The notes under the pieces: generated by a model
Told to the model about the DNA's origin: nothing
The model's database searches: none
Seen by the model: the letters and a program-made list of their open reading frames with translations, nothing else
From: Actinoplanes lobatus
GTDB lineage: Bacteria > Actinomycetota > Actinomycetes > Mycobacteriales > Micromonosporaceae
Assembly (NCBI RefSeq): GCF_014205215.1
Contig: NZ_JACHNC010000001.1
Span: 3,849,001 to 3,913,000 of the forward strand
Length of the DNA: 64,000 nt
Direction of reading: 5' to 3'
Part shown: one piece after another, positions 33,961 to 44,252 of the stretch
Numbering within the stretch: the stretch's first letter is position 1
Layout of the letters: each line of letters begins with the position of its first letter
Position numbers and translations under genes: made by a program

Positions 33961-35466
33961 GTGTCCGGCATTCCACGTCCCGAGACCGTCACGCCGTGCC
34001 TGTTGACGCGGCTGGCGGAGCTGATACCGGCAGAACTGACCGGCGGTGACGTCCCGGTCACTGGTGTCACCCACAGTAGCGGCGCGGTTCGTCCGGGCGA
34101 CCTCTACGCGGCCCTGCCCGGCGCCAACCGGCACGGCGCGGAGTTCGTCGCGGACGCCGCCCGGTCCGGCGCGGTCGCCGTCCTGACCGACCCGGCCGGG
34201 TTGCCCGCCGCGCTCGCCGCGGGGCTTCCCGCACTCGTCGCCGCCGACCCGCGGGCGGTGCTCGGCGCCGCGTCGGCGGCGATCTACGGGGAGCCGTCCC
34301 GCGGGCTCACCATGATCGGCGTGACCGGCACGGCCGGGAAGACCTCCACGTCGTACCTGGTCGAGTCGGGCCTGCGGGCCGCCGGCCTGGTGACCGGCCT
34401 GGTCGGCACGGTGGAGACCCGCCTCGGCGACCTGGTGGTCAAGAGCGTCCGCACCACCCCGGAGGCCACCGACCTCCAGGCGGTCCTCGCCGCCTCCCTG
34501 GAGCGCGGCGTCCAGGCCGTGGTCATGGAGGTCTCCAGCCACGCGCTGGTGATGGGCCGGGCCGACGGGATCCGGTTCGCCGCCGCCGGGTACACCAACT
34601 TCGGCCAGGACCACCTGGACTTCCACCCGACCTCGGAGGAGTACTTCGCGGCCAAGGCGCGGCTCTTCGACGGCCGGTCCGCGGTGGCGGTGCTCAACCA
34701 CGACGACCCGGCCGTGATGGGCCTGTTCCGCGAGGGGACGATCACCTACTCGGCGGCCGGGGACACGGCGGCCACCTGGTGGGCCTCCGACGTGCGGCCG
34801 TCCGAATTCGGTCAGCGGTTCACGGCGCACGGCCCGGACGGCCTGACCGTCGCGACCGGGGTGGCGCTGCCCGGCCTGCACAACGTGGCGAACGCGCTGC
34901 TCGCGCTGGCCCTGCTGGTCGCCGTCGGCGTCGACCCGGCGGTCGCGGGCGAGGGCATCGCCGCCTGCCGGGGCGTGCCCGGCCGGCTGGAGCAGGTCGA
35001 GGCGCCCGGTGAGGTCCTCGGCGTGGTCGACTACGCGCACAAGCCGAACGCCATCGTGGCGGCGCTGGCCGCGCTGCGCGAGCTGGCCACGGCGCGCGGT
35101 GGGCGGCTGGTCTGCGTGATCGGCGCCGGCGGTGACCGGGACAGGGGCAAGAGGCCGTTGATGGGCGCGGCCGCGGCGCAGGGCGCCGACCTGGTGATCG
35201 TCACCGATGACAACCCCAGGACCGAAGACCCGGCATCCGTACGCCACGCGGTGCGCGCGGGCGCGGAAGAGGCGTCGACGCACGCCAAGGTCATCGAGGT
35301 GGCCGGACGCCGCGCCGCGATCGAGGAGGCGGTCCGGCAGGCCGTCGCCGGTGACGTGATCGCGGTGCTCGGCAAGGGCAACGAACAGGGCCAGGAGGTG
35401 AACGGTCAGGTGCTGCCGTTCGACGACCGGATCGAGCTCGCCCAGGCGCTGGAGGCACACGCATGA
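33961..35466 (+). CDS. murE: UDP-MurNAc-L-Ala-D-Glu: meso-diaminopimelate ligase MurE
   Basis: 501 residues from GTG 33961. ATP loop GVTGTAGKTSTSYLV, the MEVSSHAL and FGQDHLDFHPTSEEYFAAKARLF blocks (with the carbamylated lysine), and the amino-acid pocket motif DDNPRTEDP. DNPR in that motif predicts meso-diaminopimelate, not lysine, as third stem residue. It overlaps murF by 4 nt. Confidence 0.97.
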   Translation: MSGIPRPETVTPCLLTRLAELIPAELTGGDVPVTGVTHSSGAVRPGDLYAALPGANRHGAEFVADAARSGAVAVLTDPAGLPAALAAGLPALVAADPRAVLGAASAAIYGEPSRGLTMIGVTGTAGKTSTSYLVESGLRAAGLVTGLVGTVETRLGDLVVKSVRTTPEATDLQAVLAASLERGVQAVVMEVSSHALVMGRADGIRFAAAGYTNFGQDHLDFHPTSEEYFAAKARLFDGRSAVAVLNHDDPAVMGLFREGTITYSAAGDTAATWWASDVRPSEFGQRFTAHGPDGLTVATGVALPGLHNVANALLALALLVAVGVDPAVAGEGIAACRGVPGRLEQVEAPGEVLGVVDYAHKPNAIVAALAALRELATARGGRLVCVIGAGGDRDRGKRPLMGAAAAQGADLVIVTDDNPRTEDPASVRHAVRAGAEEASTHAKVIEVAGRRAAIEEAVRQAVAGDVIAVLGKGNEQGQEVNGQVLPFDDRIELAQALEAHA

Positions 35467-36848
35467 TCCCGCTCTCGCTCGGCGAGATCGCCGAGATCAC
35501 CGGTGGCCGGGTGGCCGGCGGCGACCCGTCGGTGATCGTTACCGGCCCGGTCGAGTACGACTCCCGCAAGATCGGCCCGGGTGGCCTGTTCGTGGCGTTC
35601 GCGGGCGAGAAGGTGGACGGCCACGACTTCGCGGGCGTCGCGATCGAACGGGGCGCCGCCGCGGTCCTGGGCTCCCGGGACGCCGGCGTGCCCGGCGTCG
35701 TGGTCGAGGACCCGCTGGCCGCCCTGGCCGCCCTGGCCCGGGTGGTGGTCGCCCGGCTGGACAAGCTGACCGTGGTGGGCCTGACCGGGTCGTCCGGCAA
35801 GACCACCACCAAGGACTACATCGGCCAGCTGCTGTCCCGGCTCGGGCCGACGGTGGCGCCGGCCGGGTCGCTCAACAACGAGCTCGGTTTTCCGTACACG
35901 GTGTTGCAGGCGACCGAGGAGACCCGGTTCCTGGTGCTGGAGATGGGCGCCCGGGGCATCGGGCACATCCGCTATCTGACCGAGATTGCCCAGCCGTCGA
36001 TCGGTGTGGTGCTGAACGTGGGCGCCGCGCACATCGGCGAGTTCGGTTCCGTGGAGGGCACCGCCCGGGCCAAGGGTGAGCTGGTCGAGGCGCTGCCGGC
36101 GTCCGGCACCGCGATCCTGAACGCGGACGATCCGCTGGTGGCGGCGATGGCGTCGCGTACCCCGGCTTCGGTTGTCCTGGTCGGTTCCACCGGTTCTCTG
36201 ACGGCCTCCGGCGTTTCGATCGATGCCACGGGCCGCGCCTCCTACACGCTCATTTCCCACGAGAAATCGGGAGATGTCCGGCTTTCCGTGGCCGGGGAGC
36301 ATCAGGTGGCCAACACGCTCGCCGCGGGCGCCGTGGCGCTGGCCGCCGGCATGGAGTTCACCGACCTGGTGGCGGCGCTCGGCGAGGTCGGCATCGTCTC
36401 CGGCCGCCGGATGGACGTCTTCACCCGGCCGGACGGGATCGTCGTCATCGACGACTCCTACAACGCCAACCCCTCGTCGACCGCGGCCGCGCTGCGGGCG
36501 CTGGCATCGATGGGTTCCGGAAAGCGCACCACCGCCGTGCTCGGCTACATGGCCGAGCTCGGCGAGTTCGAGGTGTCCGGGCACGCCGAGGTCGGGCGGC
36601 TCGCCGCCGAACTGGGCGTGGACCGGTTGATCGCGGTAGCCGGCGAGGCCCGTCCGATCCTGGACGGTGCGGCCGGCGTGGCCGGGTGGCGGGGCACGGG
36701 GCACTTCGCCGCCGACCAGGCCGCCGCGATCGAGATTCTGCAACAGGACCTGCACGCCGACGACGTCGTGCTGGTCAAGGGTTCCCGGTACCGCACATGG
36801 GACGTCGCCGACTGGCTGCGGCGCCCCGAGGAGGTTCAGCCCACGTGA
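35463..36848 (+). CDS. murF: UDP-MurNAc-tripeptide: D-Ala-D-Ala ligase MurF
   Basis: 461 residues. N-terminal [30 protein letters not shown] loop [34 protein letters not shown] and [18 protein letters not shown] blocks are those of MurF. It completes the UDP-MurNAc-pentapeptide in the cytoplasm. It overlaps both murE (ATGA) and mraY (GTGA), so translation of the three is coupled. Confidence 0.97.
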   Translation: MIPLSLGEIAEITGGRVAGGDPSVIVTGPVEYDSRKIGPGGLFVAFAGEKVDGHDFAGVAIERGAAAVLGSRDAGVPGVVVEDPLAALAALARVVVARLDKLTVVGLTGSSGKTTTKDYIGQLLSRLGPTVAPAGSLNNELGFPYTVLQATEETRFLVLEMGARGIGHIRYLTEIAQPSIGVVLNVGAAHIGEFGSVEGTARAKGELVEALPASGTAILNADDPLVAAMASRTPASVVLVGSTGSLTASGVSIDATGRASYTLISHEKSGDVRLSVAGEHQVANTLAAGAVALAAGMEFTDLVAALGEVGIVSGRRMDVFTRPDGIVVIDDSYNANPSSTAAALRALASMGSGKRTTAVLGYMAELGEFEVSGHAEVGRLAAELGVDRLIAVAGEARPILDGAAGVAGWRGTGHFAADQAAAIEILQQDLHADDVVLVKGSRYRTWDVADWLRRPEEVQPT

Positions 36849-37963
36849 GGGCAGTCATCGTTGCGGCCGCGGTCGCCTTTCTCATCTCGCTCTTCGGCAC
36901 CCCGATCGCGATCCGGGTCTTCTCGGCGCTCAAGGCCGGTCAGCCGATCCGCACCATCGGCCCGCAGACCCACCTGGGTAAGCGGGGCACCCCGACGATG
37001 GGCGGCGTGGCGTTCATCCTCGCCACCGTCCTGGCGTACGTCGCCGGGCACGTGGCACTGACCACGCTCCCGGAGCGGCAGATCGCCCAGGAGAAGCCGA
37101 CCATGACCGCGCTGGTCCTGCTCGGCGTCTTCGTCTTCTGTGGCGCGGTCGGCTTCATGGACGACTTCCTCAAGGTCCGCAAGCGCAACTCGGACGGTCT
37201 CAGCGCCAAGGGCAAGCTGCTCGGCCAGCTGCTGATCGGCACCGGGTTCGGCATCGCGGCCCTGTACTTCCCGAGCACCAACGGGCAGACCGTGGCCAGC
37301 GAGCAGATCTCCTTCATCCGGGACGTGAGCTGGCTGGACGTCGGCAAGGTCGGCTCGGTCATGGTGTTCGTCTTCGTCATCATGGCGATGTCGAACGGCG
37401 TGAACCTCACCGACGGCCTGGACGGCCTGGCCACCGGCGCCTCGATCCTGGTGCTCGGCGCGTACTCGCTGATCGGGTTCTGGCAGTACCGGCACTGGTG
37501 CGGTGACAACGACTACGTCGGTCAGGCGGGCTCGCTCACCGCGCAGCACTGTTATCAGGTCCGGGACCCACTCGAGATCGCGATGATCGCCGCGGCGGCC
37601 GCGGCGGCCTGTGTCGGCTTCCTCTGGTGGAACACCAACCCGGCCCGGATCTTCATGGGCGACACCGGCGCGCTGGCGCTGGGCGGCCTGATCGGCGGCC
37701 TCGCGGTGGCCACCCGGACCACCCTGCTGTCGGTCATCATCGGTGGCCTGTTCGTGATCATCACGATGTCCGTGGTCATCCAGATCATCTCGTTCAAGAC
37801 CACCGGCAAGCGGGTCTTCCGGATGTCGCCGTTGCAGCACCACTTCGAGCTGGCCGGCTGGAGCGAGGTCAACATCGTGGTCCGGTTCTGGATCATCGCG
37901 GGCATCTGCGCCGCCATCGGTCTGGGCCTGTTCTACAGCGACCACCTGGCGGTCATGGGATAG
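36845..37963 (+). CDS. mraY: Phospho-MurNAc-pentapeptide translocase MraY
   Basis: 372 residues from GTG 36845, with about ten membrane segments. The lipid-carrier and catalytic motifs are seen: [43 protein letters not shown] (double Asp), [15 protein letters not shown] and [15 protein letters not shown], ending [22 protein letters not shown]. It transfers phospho-MurNAc-pentapeptide to undecaprenyl phosphate, forming lipid I. It is followed directly by ftsW; the murD gene expected here is missing. Confidence 0.98.
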   Translation: MRAVIVAAAVAFLISLFGTPIAIRVFSALKAGQPIRTIGPQTHLGKRGTPTMGGVAFILATVLAYVAGHVALTTLPERQIAQEKPTMTALVLLGVFVFCGAVGFMDDFLKVRKRNSDGLSAKGKLLGQLLIGTGFGIAALYFPSTNGQTVASEQISFIRDVSWLDVGKVGSVMVFVFVIMAMSNGVNLTDGLDGLATGASILVLGAYSLIGFWQYRHWCGDNDYVGQAGSLTAQHCYQVRDPLEIAMIAAAAAAACVGFLWWNTNPARIFMGDTGALALGGLIGGLAVATRTTLLSVIIGGLFVIITMSVVIQIISFKTTGKRVFRMSPLQHHFELAGWSEVNIVVRFWIIAGICAAIGLGLFYSDHLAVMG

Positions 37964-38000
37964 ATCTCCCCGCGACACGCCATCGACGTGACGCGGCGGA

Positions 38001-39461
38001 ATGTGGACATCGGACGAAGATGGGGGTATGGCGGACGACCGTACCCAGAAAGCGGCCCGCCCGTCGCTGAGCCGGCAGCTGCTGCCCGCGGTGCACGGGC
38101 TGCTGGCCAGACCCCTGTCGTCGTACTACCTGCTGATCAGCAGCTGCACCCTGCTGCTGCTGATCGGCCTCACCATGGTCTTCTCGGCGACCTCCGTGAA
38201 GGCGTACGCCGAAAAGGGCAACGCCTTCACGGAGATCAGCAGCCAGGCGGTGTACGCGCTGCTCGGCCTGGTCGCCTTCTGGATCTGCCAGCGACTTCCC
38301 GCGGTCACGCTGCGGGTGCTCGGCCGGGGCCTGCTGGCCCTCTCCATCCTCCTGCTCACCCTCCTCGCCGGGATGACCGCGCTGGCCTCGCTGGGGGTGC
38401 TGAGCCGGAACGGCGACGGCAACCCGACGCTCGGCCCGCTCGTGGCCGACCTGAACTGGCTCATCCTCGGCTCGTTCAGCATGCAGCCGGGCGAGCTGGC
38501 CAAGCTCGGCATGGTGCTCTGGGGTGCCGACGTGATCGCCCGCAAGGGACCGCTGCTCGGTCACTGGCGGGAGCTGGCCATGCCGCTGTTCCCGATCATC
38601 GGCCTGCTCTTCGTCCTGGTCGGCTACAACGACCTGGGCACCATGCTGGTGCTGCTGGCGCTGATCGTCGGCCTGCTCTGGGCGGCCGGGGTCCGGATGC
38701 GGGTCTTCGGCGCGCTGGGTGTGCTGGGCCTGGCCGGTGTCGGCCTGCTGATCGCGGCCGCCTCCCGCGGCGCCGGGTCGGGCGCGGCGGACGCGGAGAA
38801 CTACCGGTGGCGCCGGCTGACCGCCTTCATGGAGCCGTTGGAGAACTGCGACACCACCACCGAGGCCGGGCGCTGGTGCTACCAGCTCATCCAGGGCCGG
38901 TCGGCGATCTTCGAGGGCGGCTGGTTCGGGGTCGGCCTGGGCAAGAGCGCGCTCAAGTGGGGCTACGTGCCGGAGGCCGGCAACGACTTCATCTTCGCGA
39001 TCGTCGCCGAGGAGCTGGGTGTCGTCGGCTGCGGCGTGGTGCTGGTCCTGCTGTCGGTGCTGGCGTACACCGGCTTCCGGATCGCCCGCCGGGTGAACGA
39101 CCCGTTCCGCCGCCTCGCGGCCACCGCGATCACCACCTGGCTGGTCGCCCAGGCCGTGATCAACATGGGCGGCGTGGTGAAGCTGCTGCCCATCACCGGT
39201 CTTCCGCTACCGTTCATCTCCGCAGGTGGCAGTGCCCTGATCGTCACCATGGCGGCGATCGGGATGCTGGCGTCGTTCGCCCGTGCGGAACCGGACGCGT
39301 CCCGTGCCCTGAACGCCCGTCCGACGCCGCGATGGGTGCGGCTAGTCTGGGCCCCGCTGCCGCCGCTCCCCCCGCCGCGGCGGCCGGGACAGCAGCGCCC
39401 GCCTGCCCAGAAGAAGGCCGGCAGGGCACCCGAAACCACGGGGGGCGGAAGGAGACGGTGA
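38001..39461 (+). CDS. ftsW: Septal peptidoglycan glycosyltransferase FtsW
   Basis: 486 residues from ATG 38001; ATG 38028 (MADDRTQKAARPS) is an equally good start. SEDS protein with about ten membrane segments. Diagnostic blocks include TMVFSATSVKAY, SMQPGELAKLGMVLW, VGYNDLGTMLVL, YQLIQGRSAIFEGGWFGVGLGKSALKWGYVPEAGNDFIFAIVAEELG and KLLPITGLPLPFISAGGSAL. It polymerises lipid II at the septum with FtsI. A Pro/Arg-rich cytoplasmic tail ends the protein. It overlaps murG by 1 nt (TGATG). Confidence 0.97.
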   Translation: MWTSDEDGGMADDRTQKAARPSLSRQLLPAVHGLLARPLSSYYLLISSCTLLLLIGLTMVFSATSVKAYAEKGNAFTEISSQAVYALLGLVAFWICQRLPAVTLRVLGRGLLALSILLLTLLAGMTALASLGVLSRNGDGNPTLGPLVADLNWLILGSFSMQPGELAKLGMVLWGADVIARKGPLLGHWRELAMPLFPIIGLLFVLVGYNDLGTMLVLLALIVGLLWAAGVRMRVFGALGVLGLAGVGLLIAAASRGAGSGAADAENYRWRRLTAFMEPLENCDTTTEAGRWCYQLIQGRSAIFEGGWFGVGLGKSALKWGYVPEAGNDFIFAIVAEELGVVGCGVVLVLLSVLAYTGFRIARRVNDPFRRLAATAITTWLVAQAVINMGGVVKLLPITGLPLPFISAGGSALIVTMAAIGMLASFARAEPDASRALNARPTPRWVRLVWAPLPPLPPPRRPGQQRPPAQKKAGRAPETTGGGRRR

Positions 39462-40564
39462 TGGGTCCGCTGCGGTCGGTCGTTCTCGCCGGAGGAGGCA
39501 CCGGTGGGCACATCTATCCGCTGCTCGCCTTCGCCGATGCTCTGCGGCGCCACTTCCCCCAGATTCGGATCACCACGCTGGGCAGCCCCAAGGGCATGGA
39601 GAACCAGCTGATCCCGGCCGCCGGCTACGATCTGCGGTCCATCCCGGCGTTCCAGCTGCCCCGGTCGCTCAACCTCGACCTGCTGCGCACCCCGGACCGG
39701 ATGTACCGGTCCGCCCACGCGGCCGGCGAGATCATCGACGAGGTGCAGGCCGAGGTGGTAGTCGGCTTCGGGGGGTACGTGTCGGTGCCCGCCTACCTGG
39801 CCGCCTGGCGCCGGGAGCTGCCCATCGTGATCCACGAGGTGAACGTTCCGCCGGGTGTGGCCAACCGGATGGGCATGAAGTTCACCAAGCGCGTCGCCGT
39901 CGGGTTCCCGCACCAGCTGGAGCAGGCCGAGGCGCTGCGCAACGCCCGGCTGGTCGGCGTGCCGCTGCGCACCGGGATCACCCACATGGACCGGCCGGCG
40001 CTGCGCCCCCAGGCCCTGTACCACTTCGGACTGCGGCCGGACCTGCCGGTGCTCTTCGTCTCCGGCGGCTCCTCCGGCGCTCGTACGATCAACCTGGCCG
40101 TGGCCGCCGCGGCCAAGCGCTTGGCCCACGCCGGCATCCAGGTGCTGCACGTGCAGGGCGGGCGCAACGACCCGTTCGAGGTGCCGAACGACCTGCCGGT
40201 GCCCTATGTCGTCGTGCCCTACCTGTCGGACATGCAGCTCGGCTACGCTGCCGCCGACCTGATGCTCTGCCGGGGAGGTGCGATCACGGTGGCCGAGACG
40301 ACCGCGCTCGGCCTGCCGGCGATCTACGTGCCGTACCCGTTCAGCAACCAGGAGCAGCGCCGCAACGCGCTGCCGGTGGTGGAGGCGGGCGGTGGCCTGC
40401 TGGTGGACAACAGCGAGCTGACGCCGGACTGGATCGAGCGCAACATCGTCCCGCTGGCGCGGGACCGGCAGCGGCTGGCCCAGATGGGCACGGCGGCGGC
40501 GGGTTACGGCCGGCGTGACGGTGACGAGCAGCTCCTGCGCTTCGTTCTTGAAGCGGTGAGCTGA
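39461..40564 (+). CDS. murG: UDP-GlcNAc transferase MurG
   Basis: 367 residues from ATG 39461 behind GGAAGGAG. GT-B fold glycosyltransferase with the loop LAGGGTGGHIYPLLAFAD near the N-terminus, VGFGGYVSVPAYLAAW, SGGSSGARTIN at the second domain start, and CRGGAITVAETTALGLPAIYVPYPFSNQEQRRNA for the UDP-GlcNAc site. It converts lipid I to lipid II on the inner membrane face. Confidence 0.98.
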   Translation: MGPLRSVVLAGGGTGGHIYPLLAFADALRRHFPQIRITTLGSPKGMENQLIPAAGYDLRSIPAFQLPRSLNLDLLRTPDRMYRSAHAAGEIIDEVQAEVVVGFGGYVSVPAYLAAWRRELPIVIHEVNVPPGVANRMGMKFTKRVAVGFPHQLEQAEALRNARLVGVPLRTGITHMDRPALRPQALYHFGLRPDLPVLFVSGGSSGARTINLAVAAAAKRLAHAGIQVLHVQGGRNDPFEVPNDLPVPYVVVPYLSDMQLGYAAADLMLCRGGAITVAETTALGLPAIYVPYPFSNQEQRRNALPVVEAGGGLLVDNSELTPDWIERNIVPLARDRQRLAQMGTAAAGYGRRDGDEQLLRFVLEAVS

Positions 40565-40589
40565 TGCTGCGGATTGAGGGAGTGGAACT

Positions 40590-42026
40590 GTGAACACGGC
40601 GGAGCTGACGCCGGCCGGTGAGATGACCGCCGAGGACCTGGGCAGCGTGCACCTGATCGGGATCGGCGGGGTCGGCATGGCCGGCCTGGCCCGGCTCCTG
40701 TTGACCCGGGGCGTACCGGTCTCCGGCAGCGAGCTGCGGGAGTGGCCGGCCCTGGCCGCCCTGCGGGCGCTCGGCGGCACGGTGCACATGGCACACGAGG
40801 CGTCCAACCTCGACGGCGTGGACACCGTGGTCTACTCGACCGCGATCCCGCAGGACCACGTGGAGATGGTCGAGGCGCGCCGCCGTGGGCTGCGCGTGCT
40901 GCACCGCTCCGAGGCGCTGGCCGCGGCGATGACCAACCGGCAGACCATCGCGGTGGCCGGCACCCACGGCAAGACCACCACGACGTCGATCATGACGGTG
41001 ATCCTCCAGCATGCCGGGCACGACCCGTCGTTCGTGATCGGCGGCGAGATGTCGGCCGCCGGGTCGAACGGCCATCACGGCACCGGGCCGCACTTCGTGG
41101 CCGAGGCGGACGAGCACGACCGCTCGTTCCTCATCTACCGGCCGCATGTCGCGATCATCACCAACATCGAGGGCGACCACCTCAACAACTGGGGTGACCT
41201 GGAGACGCTGAAGGCCGGGTTCCTCGAGTTCGGCTCGCTGGCCGACGGGTTCGTGGTGACCTGCGCCGACGGGCCGGGCACCGAGGAGCTGATCGCCGGG
41301 CTGCGGGCGGCCGGGAAGACCGTCTACACGTACGGCGAGTCGGCGGGCTCGGACCTGCGGATCTTCGACGTCGTCTCGTCGGCGAGCGGGGTCCGCTACC
41401 GGGCCGAGCTGGACGGCGAGCCGCTCGGCGAGTTCAAGCTGGCGCTGCCCGGCACCCACATGGGCCTGAACAGCGCGGCCACCGTGCTCACCGCCCTGAA
41501 GCTGGGACTGCCGCTGGAGAAGGTGTCCGAGGCGCTGGAGTCGTTCCCGGGGGTCCGGCGGCGCTTCGAGCGCAAGGGCATCGCGGCGGGCGTGCGGGTG
41601 TACGACGAGTACGCGTACCACCCGACCTCGGTGAAGGCCGCGCTGCGGACGCTGCGGGAGGTGGCCGGGGACGGCCGGCTGCTCGTGGTGTTCCAGCCGT
41701 ACCGGGTGTACCGGACCCGGGACCTGGAGGCCGAGCTGGCCGACGGGCTCCAGGTGGCCGACGAGGTGATCTGCATGGAGGTGTTCGGTCCGGGCGAGAC
41801 CCGCGGCCCGGGCGAGGGCGGCCGGGCGCTGACCGCGGCGATCGACCTGCCCGACGAGCACAAGGTCTTCGTGCCGGACTGGCAGGACGTGCCGGCCGAG
41901 GTGGTCCGGCGCAGCCGTCCGGGCGACGTGGTGGTGACCATGGGCGCGCCACCGATCTCACTGATGGGCGACGAGCTGCTGGCCGCGCTCGCCGAGGCGG
42001 ACCAGCAGCCGGACCTGGCCCGGTAG
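40590..42026 (+). CDS. murC: UDP-MurNAc: L-alanine ligase MurC
   Basis: 478 residues from GTG 40590. N-terminal UDP-binding loop IGIGGVGMAGLARLL, ATP loop VAGTHGKTTTTSIM, ADEHDRSFL, ITNIEGDHLNNW and C-terminal YDEYAYHPTSVKAALRTLR and VVFQPYRVYRTRDL blocks. It adds L-alanine, the first stem residue. It follows murG after 25 nt and precedes ftsQ after 5 nt. Confidence 0.98.
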   Translation: MNTAELTPAGEMTAEDLGSVHLIGIGGVGMAGLARLLLTRGVPVSGSELREWPALAALRALGGTVHMAHEASNLDGVDTVVYSTAIPQDHVEMVEARRRGLRVLHRSEALAAAMTNRQTIAVAGTHGKTTTTSIMTVILQHAGHDPSFVIGGEMSAAGSNGHHGTGPHFVAEADEHDRSFLIYRPHVAIITNIEGDHLNNWGDLETLKAGFLEFGSLADGFVVTCADGPGTEELIAGLRAAGKTVYTYGESAGSDLRIFDVVSSASGVRYRAELDGEPLGEFKLALPGTHMGLNSAATVLTALKLGLPLEKVSEALESFPGVRRRFERKGIAAGVRVYDEYAYHPTSVKAALRTLREVAGDGRLLVVFQPYRVYRTRDLEAELADGLQVADEVICMEVFGPGETRGPGEGGRALTAAIDLPDEHKVFVPDWQDVPAEVVRRSRPGDVVVTMGAPPISLMGDELLAALAEADQQPDLAR

Positions 42027-42031
42027 GTCCG

Positions 42032-42796
42032 GTGGCGGGCGGGGGCACGCGCAACTGGCGGCTGGTCCGGGCGGACACCGACGCCGTGCCGCCGTCGGCG
42101 CGGCGGTTCATGGCCCGGGCCCGGGAGCGGCGCCTGCGTGCCGCCTTGCCCTGGCTGACCGCGGCCGGTGTCGTGCTGCTGGCCGGTGGCCTGGCCTGGG
42201 TGGTCTACGGCACCTCGCTGTTCGGGGTGCGGGAGGTCCGGGTGGTGGGCGCCCAGGTGCTCACCGCCGACCAGGTGCGGGCCGCCGCGGCGGTCGAGCC
42301 GGACCGCCCGCTGGCCCGGGTCGACCTGGACGCGGTGGCCGCTGCGGTGCGCGGTCTGCCCCCGGTGGACCGGGTGCTGGTCACCCGCAGCTGGCCGTCG
42401 ACAGTGGAGATCCAGCTGGTGGAGCGCGCCCCGGTGGCCGCGGTGCCGGCCGGCGAGCAGTTCCTGCTGATCGACGACGAGGGTGTGCCGTTCCGTGCGG
42501 TCGCCACGCCGAAGGACCTGCCGCTGGCCCGGGTGGCGACACCCGGCCGCAACGACGAGAACACCGGCTCGGCGCTGACCGTGCTGGCCGCGCTCAGCGA
42601 CGAGCTGCGTGAGCAGCTGGTGGCGATCTCGGTGGCCTCGCCGGTGCAGATCCGCCTGGAGCTGCGCAAGGGCCGGGTGGTCATCTGGGGTGACGACACC
42701 GCGAGCAAGCAGAAGAGCATCGTGGCCACCGCGCTGCTGCGGGAGAAGGGCGACGAGATCGACGTGAGCGCCCCGTCGGTGGTGACCATTCGCTAG
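42032..42796 (+). CDS. ftsQ: Cell division protein FtsQ
   Basis: 254 residues from GTG 42032. Basic cytoplasmic N-terminus (about 1-42), one membrane segment (about 45-63), a POTRA domain (FGVREVRVVGAQVLTADQVRAAA...GLPPVDRVLVTRSWPSTVEIQLVER) and the FtsQ/DivIB C-terminal part (FLLIDDEGVPFRAV). It binds FtsL/FtsB in the divisome. It is the last gene before the separate ftsZ promoter. Confidence 0.95.
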   Translation: MAGGGTRNWRLVRADTDAVPPSARRFMARARERRLRAALPWLTAAGVVLLAGGLAWVVYGTSLFGVREVRVVGAQVLTADQVRAAAAVEPDRPLARVDLDAVAAAVRGLPPVDRVLVTRSWPSTVEIQLVERAPVAAVPAGEQFLLIDDEGVPFRAVATPKDLPLARVATPGRNDENTGSALTVLAALSDELREQLVAISVASPVQIRLELRKGRVVIWGDDTASKQKSIVATALLREKGDEIDVSAPSVVTIR

Positions 42797-42938
42797 TCAT
42801 GCTGATAAACGGACAAAGCATCACGAACGCAATAAATGGTTCAAGGTTACGGCTCAGTCGGATACTCACCACGTAAGCGGACGCGACACGCCGCTCCGGG
42901 TCTTTGGCTGAGGCCCCATGTCCGCATACGTTGCCCCG

Positions 42939-42981
42939 AGAGGTTCGAATGGTTGACATAACTTTGAACCTCTAGTAGAGG
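42939..42981 (+). promoter_or_regulatory. ftsZ promoter inside a dyad
   Basis: TTGACA at 42953-42958, 17 bp, TAGAGG at 42976-42981 fits a housekeeping-sigma promoter. The -35 box lies in the centre of a perfect 8-bp inverted repeat, AGAGGTTC (42939-42946) / GAACCTCT (42966-42973), which could be an operator. The promoter lies in a 294-bp gap with no gene, about 100 bp before ftsZ. Confidence 0.7.
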
Positions 42982-43090
42982 GTGAGGGTTTCCTCGCCCT
43001 CCCTTGTACGGCAGCGGATGTCGAAGTGCGGTTCCCGGGACCGCAGGGGCCGTCGACGTCCGCCAACCCTGGAAGGGATGGCTGAGCCCG

Positions 43091-44215
43091 ATGACACCTC
43101 CACACAACTACCTTGCGGTCATCAAGGTCGTCGGCATCGGCGGCGGCGGCGTGAACGCTGTGAACCGCATGATCGAGGTTGGGCTCAAGGGCGTGGAGTT
43201 CATCGCCATCAACACGGACGCACAGGCCCTGTTGATGAGCGACGCCGACGTCAAGCTCGATGTCGGCCGGGAACTGACCCGTGGCCTGGGCGCCGGCGCC
43301 CAGCCCGAGGTCGGCAAGAACGCCGCCGAGGACCACCGGGACGAGATCGAAGAGGTGCTCAAGGGCGCCGACATGGTCTTCGTCACCTGTGGCGAGGGCG
43401 GCGGCACCGGAACAGGTGGCGCGCCCGTGGTCGCCAACATCGCCCGCAAGCTGGGCGCTCTCACCATCGGCGTGGTGACCCGCCCGTTCAACTTCGAGGG
43501 CAAGCGCCGCCAGGTGCAGGCCGAGGCCGGCATCGACGAGCTGCGCAACCAGTGCGACACCCTGATCGTGATCCCGAACGACCGGCTGCTCGCCCTGGGC
43601 GACCGCGGGATCAGCATGATGGACGCGTTCCGTCAGGCCGACCAGGTGCTGCTCTCCGGTGTGCAGGGCATCACCGACCTGATCACCACGCCCGGTCTGA
43701 TCAACCTGGACTTCGCCGACGTCAAGAGCGTGATGAGCAACGCCGGCAGCGCGCTCATGGGCATCGGCAGCGCGCGCGGTGACAACCGCGCGGTCGAGGC
43801 GGCCGAGAAGGCGATCTCCAGCCCGCTGCTGGAGCAGAGCATGGACGGCGCCCGCGGCGTGCTGCTCTCCATCGCCGGTGGCTCCGACCTGGGACTCTTC
43901 GAGATCAACGACGCGGCCCAGCTGGTCACCGACGCGGCCCACCCGGACGCGAACATCATCTTCGGTGCGGTCATCGACGACGCTCTCGGCGATGAGGTGC
44001 GGGTCACCGTGATCGCGGCCGGTTTCGACGCGGGCTCACCCTCCTACAAGCCGGCCGAGCCGGTGCGCAAGGTGCCGGCCCCGGCCCCCGGCGGCGCCTC
44101 GCTGCCGCCGGTCCCGCCGCCGGTCACCTCGCCGCCGGCGAGCACCCCGCCGCCGCGCAGCCGGGTGCTGTTCGACGACGTGGACGTGCCGGACTTCCTG
44201 AAGAACGGCTCCTGA
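43091..44215 (+). CDS. ftsZ: Cell division GTPase FtsZ
   Basis: 374 residues from ATG 43091, with GGAAGGG at 43071-43077. Tubulin-like: N-terminal [14 protein letters not shown], the GTP signature GGGTGTGG at 103-110, NTDAQAL, and T7 loop block [12 protein letters not shown] Pro-rich linker (about 322-358) leads to the conserved tail [10 protein letters not shown] that binds SepF and other partners. It forms the Z ring, needed in filamentous actinomycetes chiefly for sporulation septa. Confidence 0.99.
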   Translation: MTPPHNYLAVIKVVGIGGGGVNAVNRMIEVGLKGVEFIAINTDAQALLMSDADVKLDVGRELTRGLGAGAQPEVGKNAAEDHRDEIEEVLKGADMVFVTCGEGGGTGTGGAPVVANIARKLGALTIGVVTRPFNFEGKRRQVQAEAGIDELRNQCDTLIVIPNDRLLALGDRGISMMDAFRQADQVLLSGVQGITDLITTPGLINLDFADVKSVMSNAGSALMGIGSARGDNRAVEAAEKAISSPLLEQSMDGARGVLLSIAGGSDLGLFEINDAAQLVTDAAHPDANIIFGAVIDDALGDEVRVTVIAAGFDAGSPSYKPAEPVRKVPAPAPGGASLPPVPPPVTSPPASTPPPRSRVLFDDVDVPDFLKNGS

Positions 44216-44252
44216 AGCACGCCCTCTCCCGTACCTCCAAGAAGGTTGAACC

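Noticed and set aside
42936..42955. tRNA-like GGTTCGAAT in front of ftsZ
   Set aside because: It resembles a T-arm but no acceptor, D or anticodon arm can be formed around it; it is part of the promoter dyad.
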